Below, in pieces: positions 23,282 through 33,450 of a stretch of 64,000 nucleotides of DNA. The stretch is from assembly GCA_050084515.1 (NCBI GenBank), contig CM114271.1, positions 50,282,001-50,346,000 of the forward strand, in the 5' to 3' direction. The DNA is from Blasia pusilla. Lineage: Eukaryota; Marchantiophyta; Marchantiopsida; Blasiales. The translations under genes were made by a program, and so were the position numbers. The notes beneath the pieces are model-generated. The model did no database searches. It saw only the letters and a list, made by a program, of their open reading frames with translations, and was not told the origin of the DNA. The number at the start of each line of letters is the position of its first letter. Position 1 is the first letter of the stretch.

Positions 23282-23770
23282 CTATGTACATCTGGGACAC
23301 ATCCATCGTCCCCGAGGAACCCTAGTGAGAGGTGGCGTCAGACATGCCATATGCCAACCTCTCGAACATCCATCACAGACTAGCATCGTGGCCGCACCAT
23401 GGGCAGAACCACACAACATACACCCCAAGCTTGCAGGAACTACTGCTAAGCTCGGATCTATTGTACCATCAATATTAGGAAGGTGACATGGCGCACAATT
23501 ACGCACATGGTCCTTCCATACCATACTATCGCGGCCCTCCAGCAAGAGAACATCGGATGGCAAAACGTCATGCACTCTCAAGATAGTGCGCCCTGCAATC
23601 ATATCCAACGTCGTCGGTGCCGTCTGCTGTAAGTAGACATAGTCTCCCTGATGAAACCTCCGGATAGTTGGTCGATAACCACCACCCCGAATAGTCGCAT
23701 ACCTCAACGTATGCCGATGCTGCGCAATCACCAAGTTCTCGAACGCCATGGGCATCACTCTCCGAAACAA
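23282..23770 (-). pseudogene. Gypsy-2 integrase C-terminus with PHD finger
   Basis: The 162-codon open frame begins in the integrase C-terminal region (NLVIAQHRHTLRYA, then FHQGDYVYLQQ, a GPY/F-like barrel). It ends with a complete PHD finger over about residues 118-162: CMLC, then CDGC 11 residues on, then WHMAC, then GRWMCPRC, giving C4-H-C3 zinc ligands and the diagnostic Trp two residues before the last Cys pair. PHD fingers read the histone H3 tail, often by its Lys4 state. At an integrase C-terminus this one may guide insertion, as chromodomains do in chromoviruses. The stop follows the finger directly, so it is the natural C-terminus. This segment is open, unlike most of the element. 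Confidence 0.85.
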
Positions 23771-23829
23771 CTCAACCCTCTAAGAACATGCTCGCATCCA
23801 TACATTTGGGTCATCAAGGTCCAACACCT

Positions 23830-24540
23830 CACCAGCATCTCAACGAATGGCCACAGGTAAATCTGGCTCTCGGCCATATAGTAGCAAGTACGGTGAAAAA
23901 GACGTTAAGGATGCCTTCCTGCTGAATCCCTATCCCATCGCCAACCAGGGCAATTGGAGGTCCCAATCTCCTAGGTGACCTCTGCAAGCTATACTTGCGT
24001 AAACCCCTCTTCACTGTCTGCACAACTCTCTCCGCTAATCCATCTGCCTCGGGATGATCTCGCGAAGTCGTGCGGTGGTCGATCAGCGCCTGATCACACA
24101 AGGCCTGGAACTTACCGCGAAACTCGATACCCTCGTCAATCAACACCTCAGCCGGTGCGCCATTATTACTCAACACTCTGTCAAGGAAGGCATAAGCTAC
24201 TCCCTCACTCGCTTTGTCAAGAAATGTAACCAACTCGATCCACTTCGAGAAGTGCTCGACCATCACCTACACATAACGACTGTGACGCTTTGTCAAAGGC
24301 AAAGGTCCTACAAAATCCAAACTCCATCTATACCCTAAGCCCATGATCGGTAATGGATGCAATTGTGGAGTCAGAGCATTGAACGATGCTCGGACCCGAT
24401 CACACACCATGCACCTAGCAACAAACTTCTGAACATCAGTCTGCATATCTCGCCACCAATACTGAATTTGGAGCAAGCTGTACGTCCGCTTCACCCCAAA
24501 TAGAGCCAACTCCTTGTGGGCATGCTGCACTAGTCATGCT
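23830..24540 (-). pseudogene. Gypsy-2 copy 1 integrase core
   Basis: The zinc-binding region reads HAHKELALFGVKRT and CMVCDRV; compared with copy 2 (HEELGHSGVKRT) the second His has become Leu. The catalytic core follows: SLDFVGPLPL (first Asp), a D in IDEGIEFRG (second Asp) and the Glu in DGLAERVVQTVKRG. Integrase would insert element cDNA into host chromatin in the nucleus. An isolated stop splits the frame near 24267 and the frame shifts again before the C-terminal segment at 23770. The same core occurs in copy 2 (35.07-35.45 kb) and in the fragment at 58.37 kb. Confidence 0.85.
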
Positions 24541-24608
24541 CTCTCCAAAGGATGCGGCACTACGCATACTATGCCATCCTCCCAAACCCTCAAAACATGT
24601 GTCCCCTC

Positions 24609-25236
24609 TCAACGGAATCGTCTGGCCCGCTGTAGGATCCGATCCCGCTCTCTAGCATCCATGGTGCTCGCAACGCTGCCAATACGAAGGTACTCCAAGA
24701 CTACTCCATCATCATGAATATCTCGGCCACTTGTCGTCTCCTCATTGGCCTCGAGATCCAAGGACTCTCCACTAGACCTCGCCATCAAAGTCTCCACACT
24801 CTGGCTCTCCATAGCGAACATGCCTAAATAGGGCTGACGCGTGCCATCTTGGCACCGACTCCTTATCACTCTCTCCATGCCATCGAGCTCCAATCGCATC
24901 TCGCTAACTCGGGCATGAGTTACAACTCAACCCATCTGCATCCTAGTTGAGCATCTCAGGTCTATGTACCACTTGAAAATCATACTCCTGCAACAACAGA
25001 GCCCATCTCGCAAGCTTCCCTGTAAGCTTGTCGGACTCCATCAACCACTTCAATGGTTGATGATCAATGATGATGGTAAAGGGGTTGCCGAATAAGTAAC
25101 ACCTAAAATGCGCGACAGCCCACACCGCAGCCAAGCACTCACCCTCATACGAGCTGTACTTCGCCTCTGCAGTGGCTAGCGTAAGCCACCACAAACTCTC
25201 TACCCTCATCATCATGTTGGGTGAGCACCACTCCAA
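24609..25236 (-). pseudogene. Gypsy-2 copy 1 RNase H and spacer
   Basis: The RNase H segment is recognised by EAKYSSYEGECLAAVWAV, HFRCYLFGNPFTI, DHQPLKWL and KLARWALLLQEYDFQVVHRP (about 25180-24950), the standard retrotransposon RNase H fold that removes template RNA during cDNA synthesis. A stop follows at about 24940, then a linker of about 90 codons (GMERVIRSRCQDGTRQPY) leading to the integrase zinc region. The linker is also present in copy 2, so it belongs to the element. Frames change relative to RT upstream, showing at least one indel. Confidence 0.8.
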
Positions 25237-25318
25237 GCCCCAACATGCTCCAATCTATGTGCAAGTGGAAAGGACGCCCCCTGATGGGTCTCCTCAAGAT
25301 GGGCCTGTCCTTGAGCAA

Positions 25319-26297
25319 CTAAAATGCTTGCTCCTGCTCATCCCCCCAGTGCCACTCGTGATCCACCTTGGTCAGCAAGGTCAGCGGCTTCACAATCAAA
25401 CTAAATCCCTTGATGTATCGCCGATAGAAGTTCGCCAATCCCATGAATGCGCGAACACGGCTCACATCTATAGGACGTGGAATGCATGAGATAGCCTCTA
25501 CCTTTGTCTGCTGAACACCAAGGCTCCCTGGGTATATCGTATGACCCAAGTACTCAATCTGTTCGTAGAAGAACTTGCACTTTCCTAGATGTGGCTTCAG
25601 CCCATATAATTGCAATCGTCAAAATACCTCCTCTAGATGTTGCTCATGCTCCTCAACCGTGGCGCTAAAGATTATGATGTCATCAATATAACACCTAGAA
25701 AAATCCAGACCAGCCAAGATCCTATCCATGACCCTCTGAAACTCAGCTAGGGCATTCTTTAACCCAAATGGTGAGAACCGCCACTAGTACAAACAATCCT
25801 TCCCGTGAGGATTGATGCCCCAAAATGCTGTCTTCTGCCTGTCCTCCAATCTAATAGGCAGCTGATGGTACCCGACTAGCAAATCCAATGAACTGAAGAT
25901 CTTTGCGTGACCAATCCTTAGGGGTGGGCATGGCATACCTATTGGACTTTGTCTGCTGATTGATAGGTTGGTTATCCCCACATATCCGCCTATCAATCCA
26001 GTTGCCATTCACATCCTTCTTGGCGGGCATGACAGTGGCAGATGCATACTCCCCATGCGACATCTCCACTAGTCCTGCTCCGACCAAGTCTTGGCTCCTA
26101 CTCTAAATCAAAGCCCTCTCCATATCAATGTTCTTGTAGGGTTGTCGGAAGATCGACGTATCACTTGACAACTCAATACGGATCCCCGGTTCCTTCAGCG
26201 TACCCAAATCCTCTATGCTAAACGCAAAGCAGCTCCTATAACTCCTGAGGAACTGATGTATTCGTCGCCGCTCTCCTCCTGTCAACTTAGGGCCCAT
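25319..26297 (-). pseudogene. Gypsy-2 copy 1 reverse transcriptase
   Basis: Reading down the - strand: ERRRIHQFLRSYRSCFAFS, then the fingers (VEMSHGEYASATVMPAKKDV), palm (FSSLDLLVGYHQLPI, with its Asp), the AFWGINPHGKDCLYQW strand, and the catalytic box CYIDDIIIFSATVEEH (about 25697-25650). Then come LYGLKPHLGKCKFF and GLANFYRRYIKGF. YIDD is intact. A TGA at about 25621 replaces an Arg codon that is CGA in copy 2. RT starts in the same frame as the methyltransferase upstream; the frame changes at about 25800. RT would copy element RNA within particles. Confidence 0.88.
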
Positions 26298-26639
26298 ATT
26301 TGGCTCCCAAGTCTCTATCGTGACTACGGTAGGACTCTCCGATGGGGGTATCGGTGGTTGCTATGGTGCAACCCCGTCTCGAACAACAACAATCGGGATC
26401 TCTCTTGCAGCCAACTGCAAACTCTGATCTCCTCCGCGTGAAGTGCCCAAAACCACGCTCGATGCTGTGGCTATCATCTCCTGGCGTACGTGCAAAACAT
26501 CCCAAGAAGTCCAAGGGTGTCTCTCCCGATCTCCCCTGGTGGGTAGATCTCCTCGGGTCTCGCCCCCAACCACTGCCTCCAGCATCTCGGTAGGCATGGG
26601 GCTCACCAACGCAGCCGCTGTGATCTATCGCGATCTCAT

Positions 26640-27953
26640 ACGAGGCTGCTTAGCCACTCCCAAGTTGAGGATCCATGTCAAGCAATTCAAGTCCATCGCT
26701 TGACCCAAGACATGGCATCGTGATGCCTCTGACATTGACGGTACTGCCGTCACTCCTATGGGAAATCCCATCGCTCACTCTCTCTTGTCGGCATTGGGCT
26801 CCACCAACTGCTGAATCTGGTCATCCCAAACCAAGCAAGGACCGGCCTTCTTGTATGCATAGGAAGCGCGAAAACTCACAAACGTGGGCAAGGCTGCCCG
26901 TGGCGTGCCTACCCTGTTGACCACAGTCAACGATGGTCAATCATCGTGCCTCACTACCTGTGATCGACGACCTAGATCCAGAATGGAATCCACTAACAAA
27001 TGGGAGGGGCGCTCCACTCTCGCATAGGCCCTTCGTAACACCGCATGGGGTACCAAATTGGTCCACCATAGACGCGGGAAATGGGCTCTAGAACCTACAC
27101 TCACCGCATCCAAGAACACTGCTGGGCCGATCCAGACACGCACCTGATGAGCACTTGTCACCATCCGTGACCTGGAGTCTCCTAAGATCGGCAGATTCTC
27201 CAAATGTAGGTTGAGAACGAGCGGTGCTCTGCAGAATCGCCGTAAGACCCTCAACATCTCCCAAAAAAACCTAGACCGAGTGTCAGCCAACCCGCTGCTT
27301 CGTCCAACACTTAATTGGCCCTAACATGGCCAACCGGAAATGACCAAATCAATGGTCCCTACCCGCTCTAAGTCCTGCGCCCCCAACAACAAAACATCCC
27401 TCGGTAGGGAACTCTGGAACTCCTGTACTGTGAATGCAGACAATAAGTCAAGAAAACATAGGCGTAACTGCACCACATGTCGTAGTGAGACGCGCCTCGT
27501 AACATCATCACTCTCCACATACAGGTACTACTGTACTCGCACTCCTGCCTGTAAAACAACAGCTAACCCAATGCTAATACCTCCAAAGAGATCTAACACT
27601 CGAATACCCTCCTCCGGGGTACACCACACAATGGGTGTGGTATCCAAGGGTGTCATCGTAGCACTCCATGCTACCTCGGGTTCCTCACACCCGTCATGCT
27701 TCAATGCAAACACCTCGCTCCACGCGGTCTGCACGTGCTCATGTGCCAATCGTTGAAGCTCCTCAGTCGAGCCCCACAGCGGCACTTCTCCTCCACGGAA
27801 TGATGCAGCTACCATAACACTTCTCTCTATAGAAATGTCAGGAACGTGAGTATCCTCTGCATGGATATGTCCCTCAATCAAATCACTAGGCCAAGTGATG
27901 GCACTGCTAAATGCTACTAAGGTCGCCATCTCTCCTGGCCGTTGCTCGATCAC
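26640..27953 (-). pseudogene. C5 cytosine DNA methyltransferase domain inside the Gypsy-2 polyprotein (copy 1)
   Basis: Motifs appear in canonical order. Motif I RVLDLFGGISIGLAVVL, the SAM-binding loop (27602-27550). Motif IV DLVISGWPC with the catalytic Cys (27350-27324). Motif VI LENLPIL, equivalent to ENV (about 27200). Motif VIII region SRAHFPRLWWTNLVP (about 27090). A C-terminal target-recognition/IX-X part ending QAMDLNCL (about 26780-26690). The order excludes the circularly permuted plant DRM type. The FGG loop, the S/AHRxRxxWxNLP-like stretch and the C-terminal ILGQAM-like end are closest to DNMT3-type enzymes. All pieces share the gag frame. In-frame stops: TAG 27530-27528 (Gln CAG in copy 2), TAG 27323-27321 right after the catalytic Cys (also in copy 2), TGA 26939-26937 (Arg CGA in copy 2). 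Inferred role: methylate element or host DNA. Confidence 0.88.
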
Positions 27954-28007
27954 TGCACCTATGAATCCAATGGGTAATGAGCTAAGGCGCCCATCACCTG
28001 ACTGCCA

Positions 28008-28583
28008 TCATTGTCTGTAGGACGCTGACTCCTCCCAATAATGCAGGGAAAACCCTACCGGATATAACACTGCTCCACCAACCAAGACATCAATCACTAT
28101 CGCCTTGGGTCGCACCACGGACTCATCTATAGGATATCCCGGGCGAATCCTCACCATGACCTCCTGTCGGGTGATATACTGTGTGGTACTCGCTCCACCC
28201 AAGGATGTCTGTATCCGGAATGGACAACACTCCACATCGGCTCTCGTCAAGCCCAATCCTCTAAATGACGCTTTCCCCAACATCAGGGGTTGCGCTCTTG
28301 AATCCAACAAGACGAGCTGCGGACTAAAAGCTCTACCTCTAGGACTCACCAACTGGAAGAACTCTCCTCGGTTATCCAACAACACAACACCAGGAGAAGC
28401 CATGACACGCTCTATCGTGGGTCTAGCGGGCATCTCCGCCATCCTAGCAGCCGCAACCTGCCATGAATCTGACGTGGACGGCTCTAGCATCTGCTCCAAG
28501 GGCATGTCCCTCACCTCCTCTACAATCACCTCTAAGCATGATGCAAGAACTCCAACTCCATGCTCACATACGGTAGCGGCCAA
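28008..28583 (-). pseudogene. Gypsy-2 aspartic protease region
   Basis: A 191-codon frame, in phase with gag and the methyltransferase. It holds QLVLLDSRAQPLMLGKA, where a retropepsin active site D-S/T-G is expected; Gly is replaced by Arg (AGA for GGA), which should inactivate it. A flap-like region and a second hydrophobic strand (AIVIDVLVGGAVLYPVGFS, equivalent to the ILG strand) follow. The protease would cut the polyprotein into its enzymes. The frame closes shortly before the methyltransferase ORF at 27953; the gap is short and in phase. Confidence 0.75.
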
Positions 28584-28847
28584 CCAAAAAGCCTTGGCGG
28601 CGTACCCCCCAACGTCATAACATCGGAAGCAGAAAAGAAAGGAGCGCGGTACATAATGGTGGCCGCCCCCAACAACGTGCTCGACACATGCCCCTCCTGA
28701 GCATCAACAATAAGAGTTGTCGCACTTGCCTCTCCCATCGCCCTCCGTGCCTGCACACCAACAACATCACCAACTCTCCACGAACTTTGATGAGGACCCA
28801 TCGATGGGGTCCTCATGGCTTCGGACAACGTGAAAGACTGAGGAAGC

Positions 28848-30329
28848 CTAGTCTATTTTCTGGCTTCCCCTCAGCGCGTCTAGGTGATGGTACTCTACCT
28901 TCTCCACAAGGAGCTCCACCACCCTGTTGGGAAACTGTAGCTCCTCGTCCCCCAACGGGACCACATGGTGCACAATCTCTAGGTCCACCGGACCGGCTAC
29001 TCGCTTTGGTGCCCTCTCTAGCCCTCGGTCCGGACGTAACTTAGGATGTAAACTGAAACACCTGGCGTGTGTATGACCATACCTCTGACAATAGTCACAA
29101 TGATAACCTCCTGGTGCAGCACCATCTCCTCCTTCATGCTGAGGCACACGTCCATGACCCTGACGAGTGCAATCGCGTTGATGATGGGCTCCACCACATG
29201 ACCAACAAGTAATAGTAGGCGGCTGCTGCTAAGCCGCATATGAAGGCGCAGGTCTCTATGGCACAGCCTCACGGTATCCTCCCTGAGCTCGTGGTGCCAT
29301 AGTCAACCTATCTCAGGGTCCATGTTGCTGCACAAGTGGTGCAGACAATCGTGACTGCTCTCACCCAGAACCCATGGTGGGTACGCTCTCCTCCGCCATG
29401 TTGCGCTCAATGTTCTCTGCGGTCCTAAAAACATCTCTCAATGTAGGGGAGGTGTTCAAAAGAAGCACCCCCTCTCGCATCCGTGTCCGTAGGGTCCGGT
29501 CCAGCATCGGGTACCATGATTGGATAGCGTGAGCCTCTATCACCCCCTGAGTGACGTTGATCAACCGGCGCAAGCGAGTATAAGCCTCACCCAAACTCTC
29601 ACCCGGGCGCCTCTGGAAGTCGTGGATGCTCCGCAACTTCTCCGTCTGTACCCCCTGGTAGCTCGCCTTCAACTCAGCAAAGAACTCAACCATAGGGTTG
29701 AACTTGGGATGAACCTGACTAGACGGTGCAACTGCTCCCGTGCGAGTGACCCCTCCTAAAATGTCACTAGTGGAAGAGGAAGTAGCCTCTCTTGACTCTT
29801 TCTCCTCATTTGGGAACAACTCCGTCCATGACACATAATGTGGGTCATAGTAGAGCCTCCACGCCTCAATCTCACGTGCATATCTCTGAGAGAACTCATG
29901 GTAATCGTCTATGGGCGCCCCCTCTAAATGTTGGAACATACCGTTCCATGCTGTAAATGGGTTGAACTCTCTAGAGTTCCTGGCCCGCTGGGAGTGGCGC
30001 CAACTGCTAAGCTCTGCTATGAAATTGTGCAACTTAATCATGCCTACTGCACCTGAAAACCTACACGGTCCTCTACCCCGGTCGTCCATCTCGTACGCCT
30101 AACTGGTAGGACCACTCACAATGTGTGGCGATGTGCTCACAAACTCCTCTACACCCTTCCCCTCGTCTGACGATGACACAAAAGGAGGTCGAAGTGATCC
30201 CTCACGTGGAGACCCTCGGAACCTCGCGCCACTCTGCGTAAAACCTCTAGAGCTACTCTCGGGTTCACCACCTTGCCTCTCAAAGTCCCGAATGGACTCC
30301 GTGATGACCCTCGTGCCCCTCTCACACAA
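28848..30329 (-). pseudogene. Gypsy-2 gag with two zinc knuckles
   Basis: Two in-phase open frames (30329-30099 and 30089-29361) are separated by a single TAG (30101-30099). Together they give a charged N-terminus, the capsid core (FNPFTAWNGMFQHLEG, AREIEAWRLYYDPHYVSW) and a gag segment (LRSIHDFQRRPGESLGEAY, LRRLINVTQG), about residues 80-300. After a gap come two CCHC knuckles, CWSCGGAHHQRDC (about 29217-29179) and CDYCQRYGHTHARC (about 29094-29053). The 30-kb end of the element is therefore the 5' end on the - strand. Gag would package RNA; here it is split by stops. Confidence 0.82.
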
Positions 30330-31048
30330 TCACTCTCAACCTCGCGAGTAATCCCTCAATCACTCATCCCAAACATATGGCACTCGATCTACACCCTCCC
30401 TCCCCAAGACGTGTAACGTGCGGCAACAAGCGGCGTGGTGCGGCAAATCGACCAGGATATCATCTCATTGACAACTTACCCTCAACTTTGGACATCCCAC
30501 ACATATCTATGTCCCCTAAACCACATGCATAAATGATGCTCTCAGCATCCACACACCCAATATCCCCAAATAAACTACCCAAATCCCAGAATCCCTCACA
30601 CGTGCAGGGTAAAGGACCAGAATGGGTAACCTAAACACATGTTGATGTCGCTCCTCAGAAACTGCAAATCTCGACCCCAACTCGGTAATGGAGACAACTC
30701 CTCCAATTAGCAAGTTATACTCCTCCTGTACTGACGCTGCTTAAAAATACTTGATGGTCAGTGTTGTTCCAACAGAATGGTGCGGCGTTACAGGCGGCAT
30801 GGAACGGCTACAAACGACACGGCCCTTGATGATGGCATGCGGCACTCGGCGGCATACCCTCCTCAATCAACAATAAACCCACACTCTGCTCCACAATAAC
30901 GGTGCGGCTGAGCGATCGAGACGGTGTGGTGCGGCCACGAGGGGCACGACGTGGCAATCGGCGGTGCGTTGCGGCTACGGGCGTCACAACACGTTACTCG
31001 ATCGTTGTTGAGCGGCTACCAATCACAACATAGCAGCATGAAATCAAA
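30330..31048 (-). other. Gypsy-2 leader, GC-rich
   Basis: The interval between the primer-binding-like site and gag holds no long ORF. It is rich in CGGCA/GCGGTG-like units (for example around 30420-30450, 30780-30860 and 30900-31000), unlike the AT-rich neighbours. It could contain the packaging signal. Confidence 0.4.
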
Positions 31049-31060
31049 ACTCAAATACCA
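31049..31060 (-). other. Gypsy-2 primer-binding-like site
   Basis: On the - strand TGGTATTTGAGT resembles the tRNA-iMet primer-binding site TGGTATCTGAGC with C to T changes. It lies between the LTR-like sequence on its 5' side and the gag leader on its 3' side, which is the expected place. Confidence 0.5.
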
Positions 31061-32453
31061 TAAGCAAAGGTCATCAGCCATCACTCGTTGATGATGAAAC
31101 TGCGATGATAGTGGCGGCAAAAACAAAGTACGTGGTGGCGACGCAAGTCAGAGAATCAACAAACGTCATGGAAGACCCCCCACTATGTAATGGCGGCAAT
31201 GACAACCAAAGGGTGGACAACGGACGGTGGACCGTTGACGGTGACGGTTGACCGCCGATGGTGATGGTAACGGTGACGGTTGACCGTTTGATGATGACGG
31301 TTGACTCTTGATGGTGGCGAGTGACCTTCAAAGGCAGATCGTTGACGGTGACTATGATGGCGACGGCCGCCGCCAGCTTCGCGGCTTGTTTAGGGTTTGA
31401 ACAATTTGACCCTAAAAATCGCCTAGCAATGGCAGTTTTTGCAAGATTGACCATATCTTTTTGCTCGCAACTCCAAATTGTGTATTGTTTGTTGTACAAC
31501 GTGCACAGCTTCAGAATCTACAACATTATGAAAAAATATTTAGAATCTAATATTCCAGTAAAAACTGACAGGGACTTTCATAAAGCCCAATGTCTCTTTC
31601 TCCTACATAAAATTTGGCCGTGCTGCCGCGCTGATTTCTCCCAACGAAAATGTAAAACTTGTAAAAATAAAAATCAGAAAGCTACATGGTGCTCCCAAGA
31701 GCACTGGCATGGGGCAACCCACCCCCATACTCAATCCCTATCAAAAATTGGGCAGCGCTTCCGCGCGCCACTCTTTCACACAAAAAATCGGCAAATGCAA
31801 AGAACAATCAAAGCACCCCTTGCTACGGTGAGCACTCCCATGAGCCGTTGAATGGGGAACACGGTCCCCAACCTGCAAAAACAGCGAGTGACCAGCGAGC
31901 TCCCCCATTAAGCTCTCTCACTCTCTCATTCTCTCTTTCTAAAGTAAGATGCAATCTCTCTCTACACCATCTCACACCATAGCTCTCAAAGGTGTGCACT
32001 CTCTTCCATGTCAAACTAAACCCACTCTCCTAATGAGAGGCTTGGGTTACACTCACAAGGCAAGGGACCATAGCTCCGCCGCCTCATGCCAAGAGGTTCA
32101 ACAAAGAGAGAATGAACTCTCAAGCTCTCTCTCCTTGAGGTATACCCCTCCCCTCTCCCAAGCTCTCTCCATGGTAACCTATTCTCCCAAGTCACCTCCT
32201 TGGCTCTTAACCTGATGTAGGAGGTCAAGGGTCACTTACCAAAAATAGAAAGTTGATCATATACTCAAAATAATACTTACCTAAAATAGCAAGTTCCTCA
32301 ATATGGCTCCAAATGAGCCGAAACGAAGGGAAAACCTGCTCTCTAAGGTTTCCCGGGGCCTCACTAGATCATCCTTGATCTACTGACCGTGTCCTCCACT
32401 ACTCTCAAAGGCGCTCTATTAGATCTCACCAGTCTATCCTGAAAGACGTGACA
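31061..32453 (-). repeat. Gypsy-2 5' LTR (includes the 513-base B unit)
   Basis: On the - strand it starts TGTCACGTC at 32453, at the AGGT target duplication. Its first 513 bases (32453-31941) match the B unit at 22453-22965. The following about 880 bases, up to the primer-binding-like site, have no counterpart at the left end, where the shorter A part follows instead. It includes a CGGTTGAC-rich tract (31235-31347). Confidence 0.55.
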
Positions 32454-32457
32454 AGGT

Positions 32458-33450
32458 GATTCTATCACATTGATGCTAGTGATTTCACAATTGCAGAAAT
32501 ATTGGTGCAAAAAGAAACATCTGTAGCATACAAGAGCAAGAAGCTTAGCGACACCAAAAGGAGAGGGCCCACTCATGAGAAGAGTTGTTCGCAGTGGTTC
32601 AATGCTTGAGGAAGTGGCATCACTATCAGGGACTTCACAAGACTCAAGTATTCACCGATAACATATTGTTCAAGTATTTTGAGACCCCGGATCGCATAAC
32701 ACCGAAGCAACTTTGATGGCATGAAACCTTGGCGTTGACAAATATGGAGCTAATCCACAAGCCTGGGAAAGACAATGTCATTCCAAATGTGTTCCATTGC
32801 AAGGATGAGCATATGCCATCAACGACACAAGTCTTGAGACCAATGTTCCCTAATCAAATAGACGTGGAAAGAAGGATTCGTGAAGGATACATGAAGGATG
32901 CGCAAACGAGTGAGTACCTTGGGAAGTTGAAGCGGGGTGAGAAGGTGGCCAATCTCAGTTTGAGGCACGGCTTGCTAAGGTTTAAGCAGAGCATGATCTA
33001 TGTAGGTCAAGGCAAGCTACGGACCAAAGTGTTTGTGGAATGTCATGATGGACCTTTGGCAAGACACAAAGGGGAGAAATCCACTCTTGTTGTTTTGGCC
33101 AAGAGGTTCTTTTGGCCCAACATGAAGAAAGATGTTGCTCAATATGTGAAGACAAGCGTGACCTGTCAAGCGAATAGAGCTTTTTATGCGAAGAAGCAAG
33201 GCTTACTTTGTCCTTTATCGATCCCGGAGGGACCTTTGCAAAGCATTAGCATGGATTTCATTACGAGTCTTCCAAAATCTGAGGGATACAATGCTATACT
33301 TGTGATAGTTGATCGATTTAGCAAGTTGGGAAGGTTTGTGCCAACGAGAGATTTTGCAACGGCCTACACGACTTCCCGACTGTTCCTGGATGGTTGGTGG
33401 CGAGCTTAAGGATTGCCTAGGAGTATTGTGTCCGATCGAGATCTAAAGTT
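32458..33450 (+). pseudogene. Gypsy-1 RNase H and integrase N-terminal half
   Basis: This resumes Gypsy-1 pol after the Gypsy-2 insertion. RNase H: IDASDFTIAEILVQKE, ELFAVVQCLRKWHHYQG, VFTDNILFKYFE, with a TGA at about 32715. Then open from 32729: MELIHKPGKDNVIP, the integrase zinc region (ECHDGPLARHKG; the first Cys of CxxC is Ser in KTSVTCQ), then the catalytic core with SMDFITSLPKSEGYNAI (first Asp) and SDRDLKFTS (second Asp). The sequence breaks off at about 33450; the catalytic Glu and the rest lie in the next segment in opposite orientation. Confidence 0.85.

Larger units (their letters stand above)
22325..32453 (-). mobile_element. Gypsy-2 copy 1: Ty3/Gypsy element carrying a C5 DNA methyltransferase and a PHD finger
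   Basis: A 10.1-kb composite is inserted in the pol gene of Gypsy-1 and flanked by a 4-base duplication, AGGT (22321-22324 and 32454-32457). On the - strand the order is 5' LTR, PBS-like site, gag with two zinc knuckles, protease, cytosine methyltransferase, RT, RNase H, integrase, PHD finger, polypurine tract, 3' LTR sequences. Gag, protease, methyltransferase and the start of RT share one reading frame (30329 to about 25850), so the methyltransferase is inside the polyprotein, not a separate insertion. All regions carry stops, so this copy is dead. Methyltransferase-bearing retrotransposons are known from dinoflagellates and charophytes. I know of no description of this exact domain set with a PHD finger, but could not search. 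Confidence 0.88.

Noticed and set aside
26937-27953. Assignment of the methyltransferase to the plant DRM family
   Set aside because: DRM enzymes have permuted motif order (VI-X before I-V); here motif I comes first, then IV, VI, VIII and IX/X.
29018-29272. 84-codon frame on the - strand overlapping the zinc-knuckle region
   Set aside because: It is the wrong frame across the gag zinc knuckles; the CCHC motifs are in the frame shared with gag and protease.
31074-31851. 141- and 176-codon overlapping frames on both strands
   Set aside because: They lie in the Gypsy-2 LTR between the B unit and the primer-binding-like site and have no domain.
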